DNA of 64,000 nt from Comamonas piscis (GTDB taxonomy: Bacteria > Pseudomonadota > Gammaproteobacteria > Burkholderiales > Burkholderiaceae_C): the NCBI RefSeq assembly GCF_014109725.1, contig NZ_CP058554.1, forward strand, positions 1,178,001 to 1,242,000. The letters are read 5' to 3'. Below are positions 1-8,449 of the stretch, one piece after another. Under the pieces are notes generated by a model. The model searched no databases, had not been told where the DNA came from, and worked only from the letters and a program-made list of their open reading frames with translations. How positions within the stretch are numbered: position 1 is the first letter of the stretch; each line of letters begins with the position of its first letter. The position numbers were made by a program, and so were the translations under genes.

Positions 1-851
1 GCATTCGCCGCGTCGGCCCTTACCAGGTCACGCGCTGCATGGGCTCGACGGTGTCGGCCAACCTGGCGACCAATTTCAAGATCAAGGGCATCAACTACTC
101 GATCACCTCCGCCTGCTCGACCTCGGCACACTGTGTGGGTGCAGCCGCCCAGCAGATCTCCTGGGGTATGCAGGATGTGATGTTTGCCGGCGGCGGCGAA
201 GAGCTGTCCTGGGGCCTGGCCATCTTGTTTGATGGCATGGGTGCGATGTCCAGCAAGTACAACGACGACCCGACCAAGGCATCACGCCCCTATGACACCG
301 ACCGCGATGGTTTTGTCATCGCTGGCGGCGGCGGCGCGCTGGTGCTCGAAAGCCTGGAGCATGCCCAGGCCCGTGGCGCCACCATCTTGGGCGAGATCGT
401 CGGTTTTGGCATCTCGTCGGATGGCGAAGACATGGTCGCTCCATCGGGCGAGGGTGCGGCGGCTGCCATGGCCCAGGCCATTGAAGGCCTGCCCATCCCC
501 ATCGACTACATCAACACCCATGGCACCTCCACCCCGGTGGGCGATGTGCCCGAGCTGCACGCTATCCGCAAGGTGTTTGGCGACCGCATCCCGCCGTTCT
601 CGTCGACCAAGTCGCTGACCGGCCATTCGCAGGGCGCGACGGGTGTGCAGGAAGCCATCTACAGCCTGATCATGCTGATGAAGGGCTTTATCGCAGGGTC
701 GGCCAATGTGGAGCATCCGGATCCGGCCGTCGGCGATATGCCCTTGGTGACCAAGGCGCGTGTGGCCGATTTGAAGCAGGTGCTGTCCAACAGCTTTGGC
801 TTTGGCGGCACCAATGCCTGCCTGGTGCTCAAGCGCTGGGAAGCGGCTTGA
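1..851 (+). CDS. fabB: Beta-ketoacyl-ACP synthase I (FabB), 5'-truncated by the window edge
   Basis: Condenses malonyl-ACP with acyl-ACP in type II fatty acid synthesis, including the elongation step needed for unsaturated fatty acids. The reading frame is open from base 3, and the visible part is the C-terminal two thirds of a roughly 405-residue enzyme. The active-site cysteine lies in SACSTSAHC, the two catalytic histidines in INTHGTSTPVGD and TGHSQGATG, and the family ending NSFGFGGTN is present, so the Cys-His-His triad is intact. The conserved stretches match FabB more closely than FabF. The first internal ATG (39) is not the true start. A UUCG-loop terminator follows the stop codon. 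Confidence 0.93.
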   Translation, partial: IRRVGPYQVTRCMGSTVSANLATNFKIKGINYSITSACSTSAHCVGAAAQQISWGMQDVMFAGGGEELSWGLAILFDGMGAMSSKYNDDPTKASRPYDTDRDGFVIAGGGGALVLESLEHAQARGATILGEIVGFGISSDGEDMVAPSGEGAAAAMAQAIEGLPIPIDYINTHGTSTPVGDVPELHAIRKVFGDRIPPFSSTKSLTGHSQGATGVQEAIYSLIMLMKGFIAGSANVEHPDPAVGDMPLVTKARVADLKQVLSNSFGFGGTNACLVLKRWEAA

Positions 852-877
852 TCGGCAGCGGCCATTGATCCCCTGAC

Positions 878-901
878 AAAGCGCCTTCGGGCGCTTTTCT
901 T
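878..901 (+). terminator. Intrinsic terminator of fabB
   Basis: AAAGCGCC, loop TTCG, GGCGCTTT form a perfect 8-bp stem with a UUCG tetraloop (878-897), followed by a T-rich tail. It lies 26 bases after the fabB stop. Confidence 0.9.
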
Positions 902-1186
902 TTGCCTCTCGGGTGTGGATAGTCTGCTATCAAAATGAGATCGGTGATCGCCAGCAGGCGGGGTGCCAGCGCAGCCCATCGTTGCTAGATGGGGCTGCGT
1001 CACCCTGATGGGCCCTGGCGCGCTCGGCTATCCCGGCCCATGGCCCTGCTGAAAGCACTAAAATCAAATGTTTTTGACCGCTTTGCTGGTGCTGACTGGC
1101 AGCAAGGCATGCATGCAGTCCGATCTTGTTGCTGTGCGGCCCCTTGCGGGCAATGGCAGCAGGCTGCGTCCACCACCAGACTCTCC
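902..1186. other. Non-coding leader between fabB and glyQ
   Basis: About 285 bases without a convincing gene. It holds an imperfect hairpin at 971-998 (GCAGCCCATC pairing with GATGGGGCTGC, one bulge) and must carry the promoter of the glyQ operon. The in-frame upward extension of glyQ to 989 has no family-like sequence, so I treat it as leader. Confidence 0.5.
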
Positions 1187-2095
1187 ATGTTGAATTTCCA
1201 ACAAATCATTTTGAAGCTGCAGCAGTACTGGGCCGACCAGGGCTGCGCGCTATTGCAACCTTATGACATGGAGGTGGGTGCAGGTACCTCGCACACCGCC
1301 ACCTTCTTGCGCGCCATTGGCCCCGAGCCCTGGAAAGCCGCCTATGTGCAGCCCAGCCGCCGCCCCAAGGATGGCCGCTACGGCGAGAATCCCAACCGCC
1401 TGCAGCACTACTACCAGTTCCAAGTGGTGCTCAAGCCCGCGCCGGCCAACATCCTCGATCTGTACCTGGGCTCGCTCACGGCACTGGGTTTTGACCTGAA
1501 GAAGAACGACATCCGCTTTGTCGAAGACGACTGGGAAAACCCGACCCTGGGCGCCTGGGGCCTGGGTTGGGAAGTCTGGCTGAACGGCATGGAAGTGACG
1601 CAGTTCACGTATTTCCAGCAAGTGGGCGGTATCGATTGCAAGCCCGCGACCGGCGAGATCACCTATGGCCTGGAGCGCCTGGCCATGTACCTGCAAGGCG
1701 TGGACAATGTCTACAACCTGCAGTGGACCGATGGCCTGACCTATGGCGATGTGTACCACCAAAACGAGGTGGAGCAGTCCACCTACAACTTCGAGCATTC
1801 CGATGCGGAGTTTCTGTTCCATGCCTTTGGCGCGCATGAAAAGCAGGCCAAGCTGCTGATGGAGCAACAGCTGGCACTGCCCGCCTATGAGCAGGTGCTC
1901 AAGGCCGGCCACACCTTCAATATGCTCGATGCGCGTGGCGCCATCAGCGTGACCGAGCGGGCCGCCTACATCGGCCGCATCCGCAACCTCGCGCGCGCCG
2001 TGGCCCAAAGCTACTACGACAGCCGCGAGCGCCTGGGCTTCCCGATGGCGCCGCGTGACTGGGTCGCGCAGATCCCGCCCAAGGCTGCGGCCTAA
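1187..2095 (+). CDS. glyQ: Glycine--tRNA ligase alpha subunit
   Basis: Catalytic subunit of the bacterial alpha2beta2 glycyl-tRNA synthetase, which charges tRNA-Gly in the cytoplasm. From the ATG at 1187 the protein is 302 residues, the usual family length, and begins MLNFQQIILKLQQYW. Class II signatures are visible (LLQPYDMEVGAGTSHTATFL, QPSRRPKDGRYGENPNRLQ, GWEVWLNGMEVTQFTYFQQ). An in-frame start at 989 would add 66 residues of low-quality sequence and is rejected. The beta subunit gene glyS follows after one intervening gene, and the three genes are close enough to form one transcript. Confidence 0.96.
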   Translation: MLNFQQIILKLQQYWADQGCALLQPYDMEVGAGTSHTATFLRAIGPEPWKAAYVQPSRRPKDGRYGENPNRLQHYYQFQVVLKPAPANILDLYLGSLTALGFDLKKNDIRFVEDDWENPTLGAWGLGWEVWLNGMEVTQFTYFQQVGGIDCKPATGEITYGLERLAMYLQGVDNVYNLQWTDGLTYGDVYHQNEVEQSTYNFEHSDAEFLFHAFGAHEKQAKLLMEQQLALPAYEQVLKAGHTFNMLDARGAISVTERAAYIGRIRNLARAVAQSYYDSRERLGFPMAPRDWVAQIPPKAAA

Positions 2096-2115
2096 ACCGC
2101 CCCGCCGCGCAGTCC

Positions 2116-2646
2116 ATGCCCACGATCTTTACGCATGTCGCCGTACCGGTTGCCGCAGCGCTGGCGCTGGGCAGCCGCCGTGTGCCGCCCAGCATGCTGC
2201 TGGTGGGTGCACTGGCCGCGATTGCGCCTGATTTTGATGGCATTCCCTACCAGTTTGGCAGCGCCGGCAGCGGCATCTGGGCCCACCGTGGCATCACCCA
2301 CACGGCTTTGTTTGCGCTCTTGATGGGCTTGATCGGCCTGTGGCTGGCGCGCTGGTGGAAGGTGCCGCGCCTAGCCGGCTTTGCCTGGGTGTTTTTCTGC
2401 ACTCTGTCACACCCCTTGCTGGACATGATGACCAGCGGCGGCAGCGGCATTGCCTTGTGGTGGCCCTTGAGCACCGAACGTTTTTTCAGCCCTTGGCGAC
2501 CGATTGCGGTATCGCCGATTGCGGCAGACCGCTTTTTCTCGCAGCGCGGTGTGCAGGTCCTGGTCAGTGAACTCTACAACGTATGGTTCCCGCTGCTGAC
2601 CCTGGGCCTGTCCATCTTCGCGCTGCGCCATACCCGGAAATCCTGA
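2116..2646 (+). CDS. YdjM-like inner-membrane metal-dependent hydrolase
   Basis: A 176-residue membrane protein of the LexA-binding/YdjM (DUF457) type. The N-terminus MPTIFTHVAVP and the motifs APDFDGIP, HRGITHT and LSHPLLDMMTSGG supply the Asp/His residues expected for the putative metal site, and several hydrophobic helices alternate with them. The family is predicted to act on membrane or phospholipid substrates, but the reaction is not established. The gene sits between glyQ (20-base gap) and glyS, and its TGA overlaps the glyS ATG (TGATG at 2644-2648), so it is translationally coupled to the synthetase beta subunit. Confidence 0.85.
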   Translation: MPTIFTHVAVPVAAALALGSRRVPPSMLLVGALAAIAPDFDGIPYQFGSAGSGIWAHRGITHTALFALLMGLIGLWLARWWKVPRLAGFAWVFFCTLSHPLLDMMTSGGSGIALWWPLSTERFFSPWRPIAVSPIAADRFFSQRGVQVLVSELYNVWFPLLTLGLSIFALRHTRKS

Positions 2647-4778
2647 TGACTTCCTCTCCCCATCTTCTGGTTGAACTGTTTGTAGAAGAGCTGCCTCCCA
2701 AGGCGCTCAAAAAGCTGGGCGATGCCTTTGCCCAGGTGCTGCTGCAGCAGTTGCGCGCGCAAGGCCTGGCAGGCAATGACTCGCAGCTGACGGCCTATGC
2801 CTCGCCGCGCCGCCTGGCCGCACTGATCAGCGATGTGCTGCCCCGCGCCGCCGACAAGCAGGTGTCGCAAAAGCTGATGCCGGTGGCCGTCGGCCTGTCG
2901 GCAGACGGCCAGCCCACGCCAGCGCTGCTCAAGAAGCTCGCAGCACTGGGTGCCGATGCATCGGTGGTGCCGCAGCTCAAACGCGCCCAGGACGGCAAGG
3001 CCGAAGCGCTGTTCTACGACAGCACCGCTGCAGGCGTCAGCCTGGCCGAGGGCCTGCAAAAGGCGCTGACCGAGAGCATCGCCAAGCTGCCGATCCCCAA
3101 AGTGATGACCTACCAGCTGGAGACCAACTGCGAGTTGCCCGGCTGGAGCAGCGTGCAGTTTGTGCGCCCGGCCCATGGCCTGGTGGCGCTGCATGGCGCC
3201 GAGGTGCTGCTGTCCATCGAGGCGCTGGGCCTCAAGGCCGGCAACACCACGCATGGCCACCGTTTTGAAGCGCTGGTTGATCCCTTGCTGATCACCGATG
3301 CCGACAGCTATGCCAAGACCTTGGCCGAGCAGGGCGCCGTGATTGCCAACTTTGACGAGCGCAAGGCCGAGATCGTGCGCCAGCTGCAGGCAGCCGCCGA
3401 GCGCGTCGGCGGCGGTGTCAAGCCGATCGACGACGAAGCCCTGCTGGACGAAGTGACCGCCCTGGTCGAACGCCCCCATGTGCTGGTCTGCGCCTTTGAG
3501 AAAGAGTTTCTCGATGTGCCGCAAGAGTGCCTGATCCTGACGATGAAGGCCAACCAGAAGTACTTCCCGCTGCTGGCCGCCGATGGCGCGCTGACCAACC
3601 AGTTCCTGGTGGTGAGCAACATCAGCCCGGCCGACGCATCGGCGGTGACCGGCGGCAACGAGCGCGTGGTGCGCCCACGTCTGGCCGATGCCAAGTTCTT
3701 CTTTGACCAGGACCGCAAGAAAACCCTGGCCTCGCGCGTCGAAGCGCTGGACAAGGTGGTGTACCACAACAAGCTGGGCACCCAGGGTGAGCGCGTACAG
3801 CGCGTGCGCGCCATTGCCAAGAGCATTGCCCAGCAGCTAGGTGCCACCCAGCTGGGCAAGCAGGTGGACCAAGCCGCGATGCTGGCCAAGACCGACCTGA
3901 TCACCGACATGGTGGGCGAATTCCCTGAGCTGCAGGGCACGATGGGCCGCTACTACGCGCTCAACGACCAGCTCGACACCGCAGTGGCCGATGCCATCGA
4001 AGACCACTACAAGCCACGCTTTGCCGGCGATGTGCTGCCCCGTGGCGAAGTGGGCGTGATCGTCGCGCTGGCTGACAAGCTCGAAACCCTGGTCGGCATG
4101 TTCGGCATCGGCAACCTGCCCACCGGCGACCGCGACCCCTTCGCACTGCGCCGCCATGCGCTGGGCGTCATCCGCATGCTGGTCGAAAAAGACCTGCCAC
4201 TGGACCTGGACACCTTACTGGTCAGCACCTTGCCCGCTTTTGGCGACAAGATTGAAGATGCCAGCGCCGCGCTGTCCGATTTCATCTATGACCGCCTGGC
4301 TGGCAGCCTGCGTGAGCAGGGCTTTGGCGCCCAGGAAGTGGATGCCGTGCTGGCCTACCGCCCGCAGCGCCTGGCCGATGTGCAAAAGCGCCTGGAAGCC
4401 GTGCGTGCCTTTGCCGCACTGCCCGAGGCACCGGCACTGGCCGCTGCCAACAAGCGCGTGGGCAATATCCTGAAGAAGGCCGATGGCCCGGTGCGCGCCC
4501 ACGTGGACGCAGCCCTGTTGCAAGAGCAAGCCGAGAAGGACCTGTTTGCCGCGCTGCAAACCGTCGCCCCCAAGGCCAATGCCCAGTTTGCCGAAGGCGA
4601 TTACACCGCCAGCCTGCAAACCCTGGCTGCGCTGCGCACCCCCGTCGATGCCTTCTTTGAGCATGTGATGGTGAATGCCGAAGACCCGGCGCTCAAGGCC
4701 AACCGCCTGGGCCTGCTGGCGACTTTGCATGACGCCATGAACCGCATCGCCGATCTGTCGCGCCTGGTCGCTGCCTGA
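2646..4778 (+). CDS. glyS: Glycine--tRNA ligase beta subunit
   Basis: Beta subunit of the tetrameric glycyl-tRNA synthetase, involved in tRNA recognition. It is 710 residues from the ATG at 2646, near the E. coli length of 689. The start is supported by the family N-terminus (LLVELFVEELPPKAL) and by the stop/start overlap with the preceding gene; an upstream in-frame start at 2583 lies inside that gene. Conserved stretches include NCELPGWSSVQFVRPAHGLV, ILTMKANQKYFPL, GNERVVRPRLADAKFFFDQD and an HD-like AIEDHYKPRFAGD. No frameshift is visible. Confidence 0.96.
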   Translation: MTSSPHLLVELFVEELPPKALKKLGDAFAQVLLQQLRAQGLAGNDSQLTAYASPRRLAALISDVLPRAADKQVSQKLMPVAVGLSADGQPTPALLKKLAALGADASVVPQLKRAQDGKAEALFYDSTAAGVSLAEGLQKALTESIAKLPIPKVMTYQLETNCELPGWSSVQFVRPAHGLVALHGAEVLLSIEALGLKAGNTTHGHRFEALVDPLLITDADSYAKTLAEQGAVIANFDERKAEIVRQLQAAAERVGGGVKPIDDEALLDEVTALVERPHVLVCAFEKEFLDVPQECLILTMKANQKYFPLLAADGALTNQFLVVSNISPADASAVTGGNERVVRPRLADAKFFFDQDRKKTLASRVEALDKVVYHNKLGTQGERVQRVRAIAKSIAQQLGATQLGKQVDQAAMLAKTDLITDMVGEFPELQGTMGRYYALNDQLDTAVADAIEDHYKPRFAGDVLPRGEVGVIVALADKLETLVGMFGIGNLPTGDRDPFALRRHALGVIRMLVEKDLPLDLDTLLVSTLPAFGDKIEDASAALSDFIYDRLAGSLREQGFGAQEVDAVLAYRPQRLADVQKRLEAVRAFAALPEAPALAAANKRVGNILKKADGPVRAHVDAALLQEQAEKDLFAALQTVAPKANAQFAEGDYTASLQTLAALRTPVDAFFEHVMVNAEDPALKANRLGLLATLHDAMNRIADLSRLVAA

Positions 4779-4842
4779 TAAGCTGGATGGCCGCTGCCCG
4801 CCAGGGCTGCGTGCCCTGGCCTGTGTTCTGAGGGAGCCTGTG

Positions 4843-5403
4843 ATGAAACTTGCGATTCTCGAGCGTGACGGTATTGTCGGCCAGCCGGTGCTGGGCCAAC
4901 TGAGCGGCCACCAGGACTGGCAAACCATGCCCGATGCCGCCATCAGCATCGCCCGGCTGAATCTCTCGGGCTGGCATGTGGTGCTGGTGGCCAACCAACC
5001 CGGTCTGGGCCGGGGGTTGTACGACTGCGCAGCGCTGAACGACTACCACCGCCAGATGTACAAGGAGCTGGCCACCGTCGGCGCCAAGGTCGATGCGGTG
5101 TTTTTCTGCCCCCATCCGCCCGATGACCACTGCGACTGCCTGGACGCCCAGGCCACGCTGCTGCGCCAGATTCTGGACCGCTTCAACATGGAAGCCGGCA
5201 AGGTCGCAGTGATTGCCCGCAGCCCTGGCTTGCTGCAGGCCGCTGCCAGTTTGGGCGCGCGGCTGCACTGGGTCTCTGTGCCCGGTGGGCCGGATGTCGA
5301 GGCTGCTGCCTGCCCATCCGACCAGGCCCAGCAGCATGCGAGCATGCTGCAGTGTACGGAGCACTTGCTGCAGGCGCTGGCCAGCCGGCCACCGCCAGCC
5401 TGA
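4843..5403 (+). CDS. GmhB-like HAD protein lacking the catalytic motifs (probable pseudoenzyme)
   Basis: A 186-residue protein of the D-glycero-D-manno-heptose-1,7-bisphosphate 7-phosphatase (GmhB) family, judged by overall pattern: MKLAILERDG, ANQPGLGRGLYD, DAVFFCPHPPDDHCDC. The zinc-loop residues Cys89, His91, Cys97 and Cys99 are kept. All four HAD motifs are altered: the nucleophile Asp of DRDG is Glu7, the motif II Thr is Ala50, the Arg-Lys-Pro carrying the motif III Lys is Leu-Asp-Ala, and the motif IV Gly-Asp is Ala125-Arg126. The frame is intact, so a conserved non-catalytic role is more likely than decay. The ATG at 4843 has AGGGAG six bases upstream; a GTG at 4840 is possible. It is the last gene of the glyQS unit. 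Confidence 0.8.
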   Translation: MKLAILERDGIVGQPVLGQLSGHQDWQTMPDAAISIARLNLSGWHVVLVANQPGLGRGLYDCAALNDYHRQMYKELATVGAKVDAVFFCPHPPDDHCDCLDAQATLLRQILDRFNMEAGKVAVIARSPGLLQAAASLGARLHWVSVPGGPDVEAAACPSDQAQQHASMLQCTEHLLQALASRPPPA

Positions 5404-5431
5404 GTAGGCGACTTTCGCCAACCCATGAACG

Positions 5432-5453
5432 AAGCCCCGCATGCGGGGCTTTT
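5432..5453. terminator. Bidirectional terminator between the gmhB-like gene and hemE
   Basis: A perfect 20-base palindrome (5432-5451, AAGCCCCGC with GCGGGGCTT) flanked by short A and T runs. It lies between convergent genes and can serve both. Confidence 0.85.
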
Positions 5454-5474
5454 GCTTGGCTGGCCGCGCAGCGC

Positions 5475-6590
5475 TTAGCTACGCATCGCGCGCGACTGGC
5501 TGTGTACCGCTTCCACCAAGGCCGCCACATGCTCGGGCGGGGTGAACTGGCTGATGCCATGGCCCAGGTTGAAGATATGCGTGGGGCCGGGGCGGCTGGT
5601 GTCGGTGTGGGGTGTGCCAAAGCTCTCCAGCACATGGCGCACCTGCTCGGCAATGCGCTCGGGCGGCGCAAACAGCACATTGGGGTCGATATTGCCTTGC
5701 AGCGCCTTGCCGGGGCCGCCAGCTTCGCCGCCGACAATGGCACGGGCCTTGCCGAGGTTGGCGGTCCAATCGAGGCCCAGCACCTCGCAGTCCAGATCGC
5801 GCATCTCGGGCAGCCAGATGCCGCCGCCCTTGGTGAACACGATGCGGGGCACGTCCGTGCCATCCACGCCGGTGCGCTTGAGTTGGCTCAGCACGCGCTT
5901 GGTGTAGGCCAGGCTGAACTGCTGGAAGGCGCCATCGGCCAGCACACCGCCCCAGCTGTCAAAAATCATCACGGCCTGCGCGCCGGCATCGATCTGGGCA
6001 TTGAGGTAGACGGCCACGCTGTCGGCATTCACCTCCAGGATGCGGTGCATCAGATCGGGGCGGCTGTACATCAGCGACTTGACCTGGCGGTAGTCGTCGC
6101 TGCCCTTGCCTTCGACCATGTAGCAGGCCAGGGTCCAGGGGCTGCCGGAGAAACCGATCAGCGGCACGCGGCCATTCAGTGCACGGCGGATGCTGGTCAC
6201 GGCATCGAAGACATAGCGCAGCTTGTCCATGTCCGGCACGGCCAACGCCTGCACGGCGGCTTCGTCGCGCACCACCTTGGCAAAACGCGGGCCTTCGCCT
6301 TCGGCAAAGGACAGGCCCAGGCCCATCGCATCGGGCACCGTCAGGATGTCGCTGAAGAGGATGGCGGCGTCGAGCGCAAAGCGCTCCAGCGGCTGCAAGG
6401 TCACCTCGGTGGCGTAGTCCACATTCGTCGCCAGCCCCATAAAGCTCCCAGCGCGTGCGCGCGTGGCCTTGTACTCGGGCAGGTAGCGGCCGGCTTGGCG
6501 CATCAGCCACAGCGGCGTGTACTCGGTGGCTTGGCGGCGGCAGGCGCGCAAGAAGGTGTCGTTGGTCAGCGGTGCAAATGTCGTGCTCAT
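5475..6590 (-). CDS. hemE: Uroporphyrinogen decarboxylase
   Basis: Converts uroporphyrinogen III to coproporphyrinogen III in haem synthesis. It is 371 residues from the ATG whose complement is at 6588-6590. The diagnostic N-terminal loop WLMRQAGRYLPEYK is present, followed by DAAILFSDIL, GFSGSPWTLACYMVEG and FNLGHGI. The longer frame upward to 6662 adds 24 non-family residues, so the internal ATG (MSTTFAPL) was chosen. A MarR-type gene lies 84 bases upstream on the same strand and may be co-transcribed. Confidence 0.96.
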   Translation of the reverse strand: MSTTFAPLTNDTFLRACRRQATEYTPLWLMRQAGRYLPEYKATRARAGSFMGLATNVDYATEVTLQPLERFALDAAILFSDILTVPDAMGLGLSFAEGEGPRFAKVVRDEAAVQALAVPDMDKLRYVFDAVTSIRRALNGRVPLIGFSGSPWTLACYMVEGKGSDDYRQVKSLMYSRPDLMHRILEVNADSVAVYLNAQIDAGAQAVMIFDSWGGVLADGAFQQFSLAYTKRVLSQLKRTGVDGTDVPRIVFTKGGGIWLPEMRDLDCEVLGLDWTANLGKARAIVGGEAGGPGKALQGNIDPNVLFAPPERIAEQVRHVLESFGTPHTDTSRPGPTHIFNLGHGISQFTPPEHVAALVEAVHSQSRAMRS

Positions 6591-6674
6591 GGGCAAGGAT
6601 TGTCGCGCAGTTGCCGATGCCTGGGCATGGATGCTGGTTTGCCGGGCTGGGGTATGGATCAAAGACGGCGGAAA

Positions 6675-7199
6675 TTACCCCAAATGGTTCTGGCGGTGGC
6701 CCGACTGGCGCGGCGGAAAGGCGGCGTCGCTGTCGTCCTCTTGCGCCGCCAGGTTGGCCTGCTGCTGCAGGCTGTGCAGGCTCTGGTCCAAATTCTCCAG
6801 CGCATCGGCGTCGAGCGCGGCCACCAGATCGGTGTTGATGCGCCGCACCTGGGGCAGCAGCGCATCATGCAGGCGCTGGCCAGCGGGGCTCAGCTGCAGC
6901 GCGGCGCGGCGGCGGTTGCTGGATTCGGTGGATTTGTGCAGCAGCCCCTTGGCCTGCATCGACGCAATGGCGCGCGAGATGCGGGCGCGGTCGAGTTCGA
7001 GCAGATCGGCCAGCTGCGAGGGCTGCAGGCCCGGCTGGCGCGCCAACCACATCAGCACGCCCCATTCGCGCCGGGTGATGCCGTAGTGGCGCTCGCACAG
7101 CCGCGTGACCAGTCGGCCCGCCGACGCGGTGAGCTTGGCCAGGCGGTAAAGCAGTAGGTTGCTGGGTTGCTGCGGATCGGCAAGGGGGTTGGGCGGCAC
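6675..7199 (-). CDS. MarR-family transcriptional regulator
   Basis: A 174-residue winged-helix regulator. The DNA-binding core is visible as REWGVLMWLARQPGLQPSQLADLLELDRARISRAIASMQAKGLL followed by the basic wing ESSNRRRAALQLSPAG (pieces of one continuous domain, about residues 44-106). The C-terminus is polar and probably disordered. The predicted start is GTG without a clear Shine-Dalgarno, so the true start may be a few codons downstream. It is divergent from the Bug/sulfatase pair; a short palindrome ACAATTGT at 7231-7238 in the shared intergenic region could be an operator. The ligand is unknown. Confidence 0.85.
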   Translation of the reverse strand: MPPNPLADPQQPSNLLLYRLAKLTASAGRLVTRLCERHYGITRREWGVLMWLARQPGLQPSQLADLLELDRARISRAIASMQAKGLLHKSTESSNRRRAALQLSPAGQRLHDALLPQVRRINTDLVAALDADALENLDQSLHSLQQQANLAAQEDDSDAAFPPRQSGHRQNHLG

Positions 7200-7387
7200 T
7201 GCGGGTAAATCCGGGCGATGGTTGATTAGAACAATTGTGCCCTGGTTTTCTACAGTGCAGGCATGCTGCGCTGGCGCTTGGGCCGAAGCTGAAAAAGCTT
7301 ATGCCTTTGGGCTAGATCAAACGCGGCACCATAGAGGGCATCGGCCGCCCATGCGGCCCCTGTTCATAAGCATCGGAGACATTCCCC

Positions 7388-8371
7388 ATGGTTCAACGTC
7401 GTCATTTTCTCGGCCAGTCCGCAGCCATGGCTGCCTCGGTGCTGGCCACCACCTCATCGATGTGGGCCTTGCCCGCGCAGGCCCAGGATGGCGTGCTGCG
7501 CATCATCGTCGGTTACCCGCCAGGGGGCGCCACTGACCGGGTCGCGCGCATCGTGGCCGACAAGCTGCAGGCCAGCCTGGGCAGCACGGTGATCGTCGAC
7601 AACAAGGTAGGCGCTGGCGGCCGCGTGGCCGCGCAGTTTGTGAAAAATGCCCCCGCCAACCAGCCCCTGCTGATGCTGGCCAACCCCGCTGTGATGGTGG
7701 TGGCGCCGCTGGTGGTGAACAACCTGGGATACGACCCAGAGCAGGATTTTGTGCCGGTCAGCGAAGTCAACCGCTATGTGTTCGGCGTGGCGGTGTCCAG
7801 CGCCGTGCCGGTCAAGGAAATGCAGCATCTGCTGGCCTGGCTCAAGGCCAACCCGGCCAAGGCCAATATTGGCGTGCCCGCCACCGGCAGCCTGCCGCAC
7901 TTTTTCGCGTTGATGCTGGGCAAGCAAGCCGGTGTTGAAGCCGAGGCGGTGGGCTACAAGGGCTCGGCCCCGTTGCTCACCGATCTGATGGGAGGCCAGG
8001 TGCCGGTGGCCGTCGATACGCTCGACACCCTGGTGCAGCAGCACCAGGCGGGCAAGCTGCGCCTGCTGGCCGTCAGTGGCGATGCGCGCAATGCCGCCGT
8101 GCCCGATGTGCCGACCTTGAAGGAGGCGGGTGTCAACCTGTCTGCCGCTGGCTGGAACACTTTCTTCGCGCCCCAGTCCATGCCTGCCGCCCAGGTGCAG
8201 CGCTATGCCGCCGCCATCCACAAGGTGATGCAGGACCCGGAAGTGCACAAGCAGTTCGCCACCAACTACCTGGACCCGGTGGCCAGCACCTCCGAGCAGA
8301 CCGCCAAGGCGCTGCAGGCCTACAAAAAGCAGTGGGCGCCGGTGATCCAGGCCTCGGGCTACAAGCCCTGA
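7388..8371 (+). CDS. Bug-family (TctC-type) periplasmic binding protein
   Basis: A 327-residue tripartite-tricarboxylate-transporter binding protein. The N-terminus carries a twin-arginine-like signal (QRRHFLGQSAAMAASVLA, cleavage probably after AQA). The family motifs IIVGYPPGGATDRVAR and KVGAGGRVAAQFV follow, with the ligand-binding fold to the end. No TctA/TctB membrane genes are nearby, as is common for Bug proteins in Burkholderiales. The next gene, 78 bases on, is a sulfatase, so a sulfonated or sulfate-ester ligand, or its desulfated product, is a plausible but unproven substrate. Confidence 0.9.
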   Translation: MVQRRHFLGQSAAMAASVLATTSSMWALPAQAQDGVLRIIVGYPPGGATDRVARIVADKLQASLGSTVIVDNKVGAGGRVAAQFVKNAPANQPLLMLANPAVMVVAPLVVNNLGYDPEQDFVPVSEVNRYVFGVAVSSAVPVKEMQHLLAWLKANPAKANIGVPATGSLPHFFALMLGKQAGVEAEAVGYKGSAPLLTDLMGGQVPVAVDTLDTLVQQHQAGKLRLLAVSGDARNAAVPDVPTLKEAGVNLSAAGWNTFFAPQSMPAAQVQRYAAAIHKVMQDPEVHKQFATNYLDPVASTSEQTAKALQAYKKQWAPVIQASGYKP

Positions 8372-8449
8372 TTCGTTTTCCCTTGTACTGCCAGACGCAG
8401 GCCGCGCAGCGATTGGGCGCCGGCCTGCCATGACTGTGAGCGAGACCCC

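Noticed and set aside
971..998. A T-box-like riboswitch before glyQ
   Set aside because: Only an imperfect hairpin is visible; T-boxes are not expected in Betaproteobacteria and no specifier or antiterminator is seen.
989..1186. N-terminal extension of glyQ
   Set aside because: GlyQ proteins start at MLNFQQ; the extra 66 residues have no family support.
5352..7157. A 601-residue plus-strand frame opposite hemE and the MarR gene
   Set aside because: Shadow of hemE, whose family motifs are unmistakable on the minus strand.
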